Origin: an uncultured Eubacteriales bacterium
GTDB lineage: Bacteria; Bacillota; Clostridia; UMGS1883
Length of the DNA: 29,564 nucleotides
Assembly (NCBI GenBank): GCA_905195005.1
Contig: CAJJUC010000009.1
Location: 1-29,564, forward strand
Direction: 5' to 3'
Of this stretch, positions 17,486 to 25,365 are shown piece after piece; position 1 is the stretch's first letter, and the number at the start of each line of letters is the position of its first letter. The notes beneath the pieces are model-generated. The model ran no database searches and was not told the origin of the DNA. It saw nothing but the letters and a program-made list of their open reading frames with translations. Both the position numbers and the translations under genes were made by a program.

Positions 17486-17537
17486 CCGAGGGGTTGCATA
17501 AAACGAAAATTTACATTTTGATCACATTTTACAGAGC

Positions 17538-19163
17538 TTAATACTTCAAATCTGTACACCATTTTGACCGATGCCAATGATTTCCGTTATACTGCCTGAA
17601 GCCGAGAGCGAATTTCACATTGTCAGTTCTGCGCAGCAGCTTCAGCACAATTTCATTTTCACCCTCTTTTAAGTCAATAAAACAAAAGTTGTTGTATGGA
17701 GTATACATTCGAATTTCATCCTTTGACATTATTTCCGTTTTATTGACCCACAGTTTAAACCCGTCAGTATTACCGATTATTCCCCATATACGCTGATCCT
17801 TCGGCGAAGTTACTGTCGTTTTGAGATAAATACACATTTGCCCCTGCATTGTTATGACATCTTCTACCGGAATTAAATCCTCATAAGCAAAAATTTCTCC
17901 GATGAAATCATTTTCGTGTATTTGAAGCGTTGTTTCATCAATATATTTCTTATCCAAAAATACCTGACTGTTTACCATACAAACAAGATCGGGAAGAACG
18001 CTGCCGCCACCGTGAGGGCTTGGATAACGCGAGTCAATCGGTTGTTCAAGCTGTTCGAAAAACGGACCGTACACTTTCCATTTTACCGGATTAATTTTGG
18101 AAAGTTCTTCCTGCATGCCTGCCTCGGTTACAGGTATGCATTTTATGTCCGGTGAAATTTTGTTTGTTTCCGCAGCATCAATGATTTCGATATACGGATT
18201 TTCAATCGATACTGCAATTCTGCCGCAGTCCTCGGCAAGCCTTCTGATACTGTCCGACGGTCTTTTTACATTTATTCCGCAAATAAAGTAATCTTTGATA
18301 AGTGATGTAATCTCATTGCCGAGACCGCTGTAGCCCTTGATGATACCGACAATGCTTGCCGCGCTTGCGCAGGTGCAATCTGTATCATATCCGCATCTGA
18401 GGGCAATATTTATTGTGCTGCGAATATCCCCGTTTCCGTAGAGAAGCGCAATAAGGATAAAGCCGAGGTTCTGCGTAACGTTTGTAAAGTCCGGGTGCGA
18501 ATATTTGGAGAGAACGGTTCTTCTTGCAGTCAAAAAATCTTCTCCGCTTTTATAAAACTTTATAACATCGGAAAAGCACTTGCAAAGCTTGCTGTCGGCC
18601 GGAATGTATCTCATCGCCTTTTCTGCAATCGTCATAATATCATCCTCAAAAAACGCAATGCTTTCCGCAGCAGCTAAAAACTGCTCGGCATAAACTGAGT
18701 TTTCCGTATGATCAAGAGTTGCGTCGATATACGCGTACTTGACAGCGAGTTCCGGATGTCCCGGGGATATTACAGCCCATATTTCCGAACGGATCGGACA
18801 GCCCATTCCTTCTTTGAAAAATGAATTATTTATAATTCCACTGTAAGGCGGATTGATTCCGCGTTCATAGTTTTTGATGAAATAACCGTATTCCGAAAAC
18901 GGATACCAGCATTTTTCAATCCACGCATCAGCCAAATCCTTTGATGTAAGACTAACGCCCTTACTCTCCAAAATATCAAGCCAGAGGAGCTGAATGTCAA
19001 GATCGTCGTTCGGAAGATTAGGGTCTAAAATCTCTGTAAAATCGTCAATATCTATTACTGCCTTAATGCCCTCCCGAAGCGCTCCGCCGGCTCCTCCGAG
19101 GCATTTTCCGTACCAGCAGCCATGTATCTTATCAATCAAATCATTATATTTAATCTTATACAT
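17538..19163 (-). CDS. ADP-ribosylglycohydrolase-fold protein with C-terminal beta-sandwich
   Basis: 541 residues from the ATG at 19163, which follows AAAGGAAAG. An upstream in-frame TTG at 19202 overlaps the GH95 stop and has no ribosome binding site. Residues about 5-300 match the ADP_ribosyl_GH family (PF03747): IHGCWYGKCLGGAGG near the N-terminus, the metal-binding Asp cluster PNDDLD (53-56) and CGYDTDCTCASAASIVG (258-274), which carries Asp260 and Asp262. The last 150 residues look like a beta-sandwich accessory domain. There is no signal peptide. The classic family reaction removes ADP-ribose from proteins, but this GCWxGKxxGG subgroup is often found in sugar-degradation clusters, so a glycosidase-like role on an imported compound is plausible (inference). 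It is the last sizeable gene before the terminators. Confidence 0.87.
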   Translation of the reverse strand: MYKIKYNDLIDKIHGCWYGKCLGGAGGALREGIKAVIDIDDFTEILDPNLPNDDLDIQLLWLDILESKGVSLTSKDLADAWIEKCWYPFSEYGYFIKNYERGINPPYSGIINNSFFKEGMGCPIRSEIWAVISPGHPELAVKYAYIDATLDHTENSVYAEQFLAAAESIAFFEDDIMTIAEKAMRYIPADSKLCKCFSDVIKFYKSGEDFLTARRTVLSKYSHPDFTNVTQNLGFILIALLYGNGDIRSTINIALRCGYDTDCTCASAASIVGIIKGYSGLGNEITSLIKDYFICGINVKRPSDSIRRLAEDCGRIAVSIENPYIEIIDAAETNKISPDIKCIPVTEAGMQEELSKINPVKWKVYGPFFEQLEQPIDSRYPSPHGGGSVLPDLVCMVNSQVFLDKKYIDETTLQIHENDFIGEIFAYEDLIPVEDVITMQGQMCIYLKTTVTSPKDQRIWGIIGNTDGFKLWVNKTEIMSKDEIRMYTPYNNFCFIDLKEGENEIVLKLLRRTDNVKFALGFRQYNGNHWHRSKWCTDLKY

Positions 19164-19198
19164 TTTTACTTTTCTTTCCTTTCCGCCTGCAGCCGGAA

Positions 19199-21370
19199 TC
19201 AAACAAGCCTGTATGGTTTTCCCGACTCAAGCCTAAGCTCCCGTTCAATTCCATTATACCCAACGCATATGCTTCTGTCAAGGTCGGATGTCAGGCATAT
19301 ATAATCCGCTACGCAGTTTTTCCATTCAATATCTGCCGTAAATCCGCCGCGTGCCCTGAGCCCATGCACATACCCGTTTTTCCATTCTTTCGGAAGCGCC
19401 GGCAGAATTCGGATAACATCCTCATGACTTTGAAGCAGCATTTCACAAATACCCGCAAGTATTCCGAAATTTCCGTCAATCTGAAAAGGATTTGCACAAA
19501 GAAGATTCGGATATGTTGTATATTTAAAAATTCTGAGTATTGCATCATATGCTTCTTCGGATTTAAACAGCCTTGAGTAAATGCAGCACATCCACGCCGT
19601 ATACCAATATCCGTTTCCGCCATCGTACTCTCTCCGGTGTGAAATAGTCTTTAACGCAGCCTCGCGAAGCTGTTCCGTTTTAAATGTTGTACCCGGATAA
19701 AGCCCGAAGAGCGGCGAAAGATGCCGATGCCCGGGCTCGGCCTCGGTTCTGTCCCAATCCCATTCAAGGATACCTCCGTACGAGTTTGTGCGCTCCGGTC
19801 TTAATTTTTCCGCAAGCTTGCGGGCGGCGTTTTTGTCGGATTCATCATTTAAAATATCCGCTGCCTTAAATACTGCAGCAGTCAGCTCTTTGATAATCTG
19901 ATTGTCTATCGCGGAGCTTATGCACAGCCCCGCAGTACCGTTTTCACATTCAAATGTATTTTCGGGGGAAATTGTCGGACCTGTCACAAAAAAACCGTCT
20001 TTGTCAGGTGTCATATATTCCTCAAAAAATTGCATCGCTTCACGCATTACTGGAAACGCACGATCCCTGAGAAATTCTTTATCCCCGCAAAACAGGTAAT
20101 GCTCCCACATATGGAGAGAAAGCCATGCCCCGCCCATCGGCCATATTGTTGACGGAAAATAGCTGCCCTCGGGAGCGGTATCGCCATAAAGATTTGTGCA
20201 ATGATGCGCAACAAATCCATTGCAACCATACAGTTTTTTTGCCGTTATGCGTCCGTTTTTGACTATCCTGTCCATCAGATCAAACAGCGGAAGATGGCAC
20301 TCCGAGAGATTTGCAGCCTCACACGGCCAATAGTTCATTTCCAGATTGATGTTAATTGTATAGTTACATTCCCACGGCGGGCAAAAACTGCTGTTCCAAA
20401 TTCCCTGAAGGTTCATCGGCTGACTGCCGGGGCGCGATGCGCTTATCATAAGATACCTTGAATAATCAAAATACTTTTCAATTAATTCATCTGCATTTTG
20501 GCGGTAATCCTCAACGAGCTTATCTGTTCCAATGTTGTTTTTCTTCTCGGTAAGCCTGAATTCCACTCTTGAAAACAAACCTCTGTAATCCGCGATATGC
20601 CGCTCTCTGAGTTCATTATAACAAAAACGTGTATTCAGAGCTTTAATTGCCGCTTCATACGGTTTTTTTTCATAAAAATCCGTTGCTGCACTAATATAAA
20701 TCCTGATATCAGACGCACCTGTAAAATGCAGAAAATCCCCCTCAATCGCTGTATTTCCGTTGCACTCGCCTTTAATAGCACAGACGAATGCAGTCCCCCC
20801 TCCGCCGCAGTCACCTTCGGCAATAAGCATGTTTTCAATTGTTTTGCATCCGGTTTCAAACGGACGGCGTGTGAAACAGACCTGAATATCCAAAAGCGGC
20901 TTATCCGCCGTAATCCCGACAACAATCATGTTGTCGGGATTACTTGCGAAATATTGCTTTTTTACACTAAGATTTCCAATGCGGAATTCAGCGTCAGCAA
21001 CTGCTGTTTCAAGATCAAGACTTCTTCGGTAGTTCGAAATATCTCCGCTGTTCAGGCAGTCAACTCTGAGCGCTCCGAGAGGCTGATACGGTCCGAAATA
21101 TTTCGGCACTGACGTCATTGTGCGAAATGCAAGCTGCTCTGCCTCAATATTTTTATTCTCCAACAGCAAGCGGCGGATTTCGCCTATGCTGTCCTTAGTA
21201 TCCGGGTTATGCCGATCAGTGTGCTTGCCGTACCACAAACTATCCTCATTGAGATTCAGAAGGTCTGTTTTGGCTCCGCCATGCACCATTGCTCCGAGTC
21301 TTCCGTTGCCGATCGGCAAAGCGCTGTTTATATCAGCTGCCTCACTTGTATAAAAAAGTATATTGTCCAT
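19199..21370 (-). CDS. GH95 alpha-L-fucosidase / alpha-L-galactosidase
   Basis: 723 residues without a signal peptide, near the usual GH95 length. The N-terminal beta-domain has ALPIGNGRLGAMVHG and LNEDSLWYG, both family hallmarks. The (alpha/alpha)6 catalytic part holds NYTININLEMNYWP with Asn340 and Asn342, TISPENTF with Glu470, GHRHLSPLFGLYPG, and FQIDGNFG with Asp632. By motif context these match the catalytic Asn/Asn/Glu/Asp set described for Bifidobacterium AfcA, so activity is expected. GH95 enzymes invert alpha-1,2-L-fucose or alpha-L-galactose linkages, as in xyloglucan, rhamnogalacturonan or host glycans. Being cytoplasmic, it acts on imported fragments. AAGGAG lies about 14 nt before the ATG and overlaps the end of the solute-binding protein gene. 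Confidence 0.95.
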   Translation of the reverse strand: MDNILFYTSEAADINSALPIGNGRLGAMVHGGAKTDLLNLNEDSLWYGKHTDRHNPDTKDSIGEIRRLLLENKNIEAEQLAFRTMTSVPKYFGPYQPLGALRVDCLNSGDISNYRRSLDLETAVADAEFRIGNLSVKKQYFASNPDNMIVVGITADKPLLDIQVCFTRRPFETGCKTIENMLIAEGDCGGGGTAFVCAIKGECNGNTAIEGDFLHFTGASDIRIYISAATDFYEKKPYEAAIKALNTRFCYNELRERHIADYRGLFSRVEFRLTEKKNNIGTDKLVEDYRQNADELIEKYFDYSRYLMISASRPGSQPMNLQGIWNSSFCPPWECNYTININLEMNYWPCEAANLSECHLPLFDLMDRIVKNGRITAKKLYGCNGFVAHHCTNLYGDTAPEGSYFPSTIWPMGGAWLSLHMWEHYLFCGDKEFLRDRAFPVMREAMQFFEEYMTPDKDGFFVTGPTISPENTFECENGTAGLCISSAIDNQIIKELTAAVFKAADILNDESDKNAARKLAEKLRPERTNSYGGILEWDWDRTEAEPGHRHLSPLFGLYPGTTFKTEQLREAALKTISHRREYDGGNGYWYTAWMCCIYSRLFKSEEAYDAILRIFKYTTYPNLLCANPFQIDGNFGILAGICEMLLQSHEDVIRILPALPKEWKNGYVHGLRARGGFTADIEWKNCVADYICLTSDLDRSICVGYNGIERELRLESGKPYRLV

Positions 21371-21381
21371 ATTCTGACGGT

Positions 21382-22947
21382 TTACTCCTTTTCGTATCTC
21401 TCATATGCTGCTTTGTAGCATTTCAAAACCTTGTCAATTCCCATTTTTTCAATGTTTGCCGCAAACTTGTCAAAATTGCTGATCGGTTCAACTCCCATGA
21501 CAAACTTAACAAACATATCTGTGTAATACGTTTTTGCATTACCCATTACATCCGAAATTGTATCCTGTTCGTCAGTCGTAAACGGAAGAGTCGGAAGGAA
21601 AAGACTTGCGTCGCAGCTGCTCCACTCGTCCGCCGCCGCACGCTGCTCATCTCTTCCCATGCCAACCTGCATGTAGGCGTCGGAGCTCATAACACGTGCG
21701 CCGCTGCTGTAAATCGGCAGGCAATATTTTGCAAGCACGCCAACCGGATCTTTCTTTTCGGGGTTGTTGATAACGCTGTCAAGAAACTTATATTCGCCGT
21801 TTTCTTTTGAATATGTCTTGCCTTCGATTCCCCAGTTAAATAAATCCGATCCTTCCTTACTGTAACAGTAATCGATAAGCTCAATGGTTTTATCAATCTT
21901 CTTATTTGCCGTTGTAATAGCTGTTCCGGCGCTTCCTGCCATATCGATAAGCTCACGCATTCCTCCGTAATGCTTACCTCCTTCTTCCTTGGAAGGCCAC
22001 TGAACGCCGATAAGCTTTGCGTCAGTGCCGTCGAGCGCGCTGAGATAATTTCCGAGCTGACTTCCTATGTAGCCCACATATGCGCCCGAGGTGCTGTTGG
22101 TGATTCTCGCATCAACGTTTGTTCTTGTCAGCGACGCAAATTCGGGGTCTATAAGTCCTTCCTTGTACCACTTATTCATTTCCGTAAGGAATTCCTTAAA
22201 TTCAGGCTGAATCGGGCCGTAAACAACCTCACCCTTTTCATTCTTGCAGAAATCAAAGGTCACACCGTAGGTCGACGCCAAATAACTGAAAAATATCTCT
22301 TTGTCGGCAGCAAACGGAATCTCATCAGCCTTGCCGTTTCCGTTCGGGTCTCCCGTCTTGAAAGCTTTCAAGACATTGTACCAATCTTCAATAGTTTCCG
22401 GAGTCTCAAGGCCGAGCTTGTCGAGCCAGTCTTTTCGGATCGTTGGTCCGAAGAATGCATTCGTATAAGTATTTTCCTTGAATTCGGGGAATGTTGAAAC
22501 CGAACCGTCATAATTTTTAATAAGCTTTCTGTATGTCTCGTTTTTTTCCAGAAGCTTGGTAAGATTCGGCATCTTATCTTTTGTGATATAATCCTTAAGG
22601 TCTATAACAACTCCATCCTTTATCGCCTTTGTCGCTCCGCCTACCCATGCCAGATTATAGCCTATGACATCAGGAAGGTTACCTGACGCGGCAAGAAGAT
22701 TAAACTGCTCCGGAGCGTCCTGCGTTGTCACATTAATAAAATCAATCTTAACGCCGACCTTTTCCCCTGCCTTTTTAAAGCATTCAAGATCATTATAGCT
22801 TGTCAGGTAATTCGGCGCCCAGTTCGGCGTCCACCATTTGATTGTCGTGTCACCGGAAGCGGTCTTTTCGCCTTTGCCGCAGCCGGAGAGTGCAGCGGCG
22901 CTCAGCGCCGCTGCTGTTATAAGTGCAGTAAGTTTTTTTATGTTCAT
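21382..22947 (-). CDS. Solute-binding lipoprotein of a sugar ABC transporter (second)
   Basis: 521 residues with a lipobox LSGC (Cys23 lipidated). The body is a long LplA-like oligosaccharide-binding protein, and DPNGNGKADEI (200-210) is the EF-hand-like calcium loop often seen in this family. GGGGGAG lies before the ATG. No permease is encoded beside it, unlike the solute-binding protein at 13777-15267. Either it shares the LplB/LplC-like pair of the downstream operon or its own permeases lie beyond the right edge. The GH95 gene follows 11 nt later, which suggests a fucose- or galactose-decorated ligand (inference). Confidence 0.93.
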   Translation of the reverse strand: MNIKKLTALITAAALSAAALSGCGKGEKTASGDTTIKWWTPNWAPNYLTSYNDLECFKKAGEKVGVKIDFINVTTQDAPEQFNLLAASGNLPDVIGYNLAWVGGATKAIKDGVVIDLKDYITKDKMPNLTKLLEKNETYRKLIKNYDGSVSTFPEFKENTYTNAFFGPTIRKDWLDKLGLETPETIEDWYNVLKAFKTGDPNGNGKADEIPFAADKEIFFSYLASTYGVTFDFCKNEKGEVVYGPIQPEFKEFLTEMNKWYKEGLIDPEFASLTRTNVDARITNSTSGAYVGYIGSQLGNYLSALDGTDAKLIGVQWPSKEEGGKHYGGMRELIDMAGSAGTAITTANKKIDKTIELIDYCYSKEGSDLFNWGIEGKTYSKENGEYKFLDSVINNPEKKDPVGVLAKYCLPIYSSGARVMSSDAYMQVGMGRDEQRAAADEWSSCDASLFLPTLPFTTDEQDTISDVMGNAKTYYTDMFVKFVMGVEPISNFDKFAANIEKMGIDKVLKCYKAAYERYEKE

Positions 22948-22965
22948 AATAATTCTCCCCCGAAT

Positions 22966-25347
22966 TTATTTAGAAAGTGTGATTGCGCCTGTCTTGGGAG
23001 CAATGCTGCCCTTTGCAAGAAGGAATGCGCGAACCTTATTTATGCTGTCTGAAACAGTGATTGTCGCAGAGTTTGCGGCGTCTGCGGTGATGCAGCTTTC
23101 CATAACGCCGTCTGTGTAACTTGCAATAACAAGCATGCAGCCTGCAGAAGCCGCTGAGCTTGCCTTTGCCGTGAAGGAGGTTCCTGTCATTTTAGCGCCA
23201 AGTCTTGTTCCGTCCTCTCCGTAAACTGCAAGCTCTGGTTCAGCCTCAACTGTGAAGGTGTATGTTCTTAAAACGCTTCTGTCACTGTTCGCAACCTGAA
23301 GCTTCATTCCGGGCGTAACCTCGAAATCTTCCGCCTCCACTCTTGTCCCGTCTGCCCCGTAGAAACGCATGTCGAAAACACCGGTGTATGCAAGCGCTTC
23401 GCTTACAGCGCCGACATTTACGCTGTCCGAGGTTAGCGCTATTTCATTTGTATCATTATCAACCCAGAGCGTGCCTGCGTTTTCCATAGCCGACGATACC
23501 GCCACATACTTATCGGGAATCGTTTCGCTGTTTAAATAATTGCGGACGGGATAAATCTTAACATCGTCAACCCAAAGCTTTGTATCGGCATTGTTAAGAT
23601 TATTAAATTCGATTCTCTCGTAGCTGAGATTAGCGTTTGAGCCTGTTTCCTTGAGAGCGACCTTTTTACCGTTGACATAGACGGTGCAGATTCCGTATCC
23701 CCCGGGAGTTGCCTTGAATTTGTAGGAGAAGACAACGTTATACCACTTGTTCGGCTCATATGTAAAATGCTCGGAACCGTCAAGCCGGATTTTCCCGGCG
23801 GAGATGTTCGGCTTTATTCCCCACGCTGCGGATGAATCCTTGGTTGCCATGTTGATTTCCGAATTAAGGTCTGACGCTTTGAAAGAAAATTCAAAGTTAT
23901 AGCCCGTGTAGGCATATTCTTTATAGTTTGGAATATGTCCGCTGCACTGCGAATCAAATGCGAAAGAGGTCTTCCCTTTTCCGCTGAACTGCAAAACATC
24001 CGAGCCTTTTTCGTCATCCGATACGACTGAGAAATTGGCGTTTGTTCCGGGACTTGCCGCGCCGAGATTCGTTTTGAAACCGTCGCGCCAGTAAGTTCCG
24101 AGCGTCAATCTGTCAAAATTCACATCAATAATTCCGTTATCAAATACAAGTGCATAATCCGTGTAGAAAGTGTTGTCATCGGCAGCTGTTGCCCTAAGCT
24201 TCATATCCTCAGAAACATATCCTTCCGTAACCGCTTCCCCGTCAGCGTTAACAACGCCGAGATTTACGCCGTGCCCCGTGAAGCTTGCAATGAAATCGGG
24301 AACGGAAGTGTATTTGTAAACAGGGGAAATCTTTGCATTGTCCTCGTCAATCTTGTAAACGCGGCTTGTGATTTCGGGAACGCTGATTGTATAAACGCGC
24401 GATATTTTCCTGTTTGCCGATGTTACCGTAAAAGTTCCGCTCTCAATATCGCACACAGACGTTGCACCGGGCGCAAGCGTTACGGCATTTGTAATTTCTT
24501 CGGCTGTCATGTCGCCGTTAAGTGAAAGCTTTAATGCGGTTTTATCAAGCGTTACAGCGTCCGTTACCGAGGAAATATACGCCGCATTTCGGGGAGAAGC
24601 ATCATCGAATCCGTTTGCGCTCTGATAAATCTTGAAATTATCGAAGCAGAGCGAATCAGCGCCTGTTTTAACCGGGGCCGTGAAAATATTGAAATATGCT
24701 GCTGCAGGAGTTCCGGAGCTGTTCGTTGCTGTCAACCCTCCGATTGACCATTCAAGTTCGGTAAGTTTTTCACCGTCGACATACAGCGCCGCGGTATCCG
24801 TTCCGAATGCAACACCGATATGATACCAGTTGTTCAGCTTAAGCGGAGCATATGCGGTTGCCACCTTTTTTTGCGGCGAACTTGCGGTTTTTGAGCTGTC
24901 GCCGAGGGTCATCTTGCCATCCGGTTCAATTGTTAAGAAATTGTGCTGGTAACGGCTTTTTTCAAAACAGGACTGAAGGAAAATTTTCCTGTTTCCGTTG
25001 GCTGTTTTATAGTCAAATTCAATGTACATCGGGTTTTGGTACTCATTCTGAAGATTTGACCACATTATGTTAGTGCTTCCGGTGACATTACTGTTTATGT
25101 CAATCTGCACATACTTGTCGCCTGCAAGTTCTCCGCTTTCCTCCATAACGGTTGTTTTTCCGCTGTTTCTGTCGGAAAAGGTTATGCTTCCTGAACCGAC
25201 ATTTCCAACCGCGCCTGTTGTTAAATGATTCAGATTAATATTTCTGATATAAGTCTCCCCCGCAGCGAATGAATGAACGCCGGTCATGGTGATTGCTGCC
25301 GCTGCCGCAACAGCGGCCGACAAAATCTTTTTCATGCTTTTTTTCAT
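22966..25347 (-). CDS. Large secreted protein with two LamG-like domains
   Basis: 793 residues with an Ala-rich signal peptide (1 to about 29, SFA-AG). Two concanavalin/LamG-like beta-sandwiches are visible, one at about 31-245 with WYHIGVAF, LYVDGEKL and FDNFKIYQ, and one at about 415-615 with WYNVVFSY, VYVNGKKV and WVDDVKIYP. Each is followed by an Ig-like segment. The last 90 residues resemble the C-terminal module shared with three other proteins here, ending VRAFLLAKGS. No catalytic residues are recognised. LamG-like domains often bind or line up on polysaccharide, so a substrate-binding or scaffold role outside the cell is the best inference. AAGGATG precedes the ATG, and the 18-nt gap to the solute-binding protein gene supports co-transcription. 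Confidence 0.82.
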   Translation of the reverse strand: MKKSMKKILSAAVAAAAAITMTGVHSFAAGETYIRNINLNHLTTGAVGNVGSGSITFSDRNSGKTTVMEESGELAGDKYVQIDINSNVTGSTNIMWSNLQNEYQNPMYIEFDYKTANGNRKIFLQSCFEKSRYQHNFLTIEPDGKMTLGDSSKTASSPQKKVATAYAPLKLNNWYHIGVAFGTDTAALYVDGEKLTELEWSIGGLTATNSSGTPAAAYFNIFTAPVKTGADSLCFDNFKIYQSANGFDDASPRNAAYISSVTDAVTLDKTALKLSLNGDMTAEEITNAVTLAPGATSVCDIESGTFTVTSANRKISRVYTISVPEITSRVYKIDEDNAKISPVYKYTSVPDFIASFTGHGVNLGVVNADGEAVTEGYVSEDMKLRATAADDNTFYTDYALVFDNGIIDVNFDRLTLGTYWRDGFKTNLGAASPGTNANFSVVSDDEKGSDVLQFSGKGKTSFAFDSQCSGHIPNYKEYAYTGYNFEFSFKASDLNSEINMATKDSSAAWGIKPNISAGKIRLDGSEHFTYEPNKWYNVVFSYKFKATPGGYGICTVYVNGKKVALKETGSNANLSYERIEFNNLNNADTKLWVDDVKIYPVRNYLNSETIPDKYVAVSSAMENAGTLWVDNDTNEIALTSDSVNVGAVSEALAYTGVFDMRFYGADGTRVEAEDFEVTPGMKLQVANSDRSVLRTYTFTVEAEPELAVYGEDGTRLGAKMTGTSFTAKASSAASAGCMLVIASYTDGVMESCITADAANSATITVSDSINKVRAFLLAKGSIAPKTGAITLSK

Positions 25348-25365
25348 TTTACATCATCCTTTCTT

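Larger units (their letters stand above)
17154..17537. other. Structured 384-bp intergenic region between the two operons
   Basis: This is the only gap over 100 bp in the window. In the direction of transcription it holds the 17454-17485 inverted repeat, the 28-codon ORF, an internal CCTCGG/CCGAGG hairpin, two terminator-like hairpins and the promoter of the transporter operon. I see no known riboswitch motif, no tRNA and no cre site in it. Confidence 0.7.
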
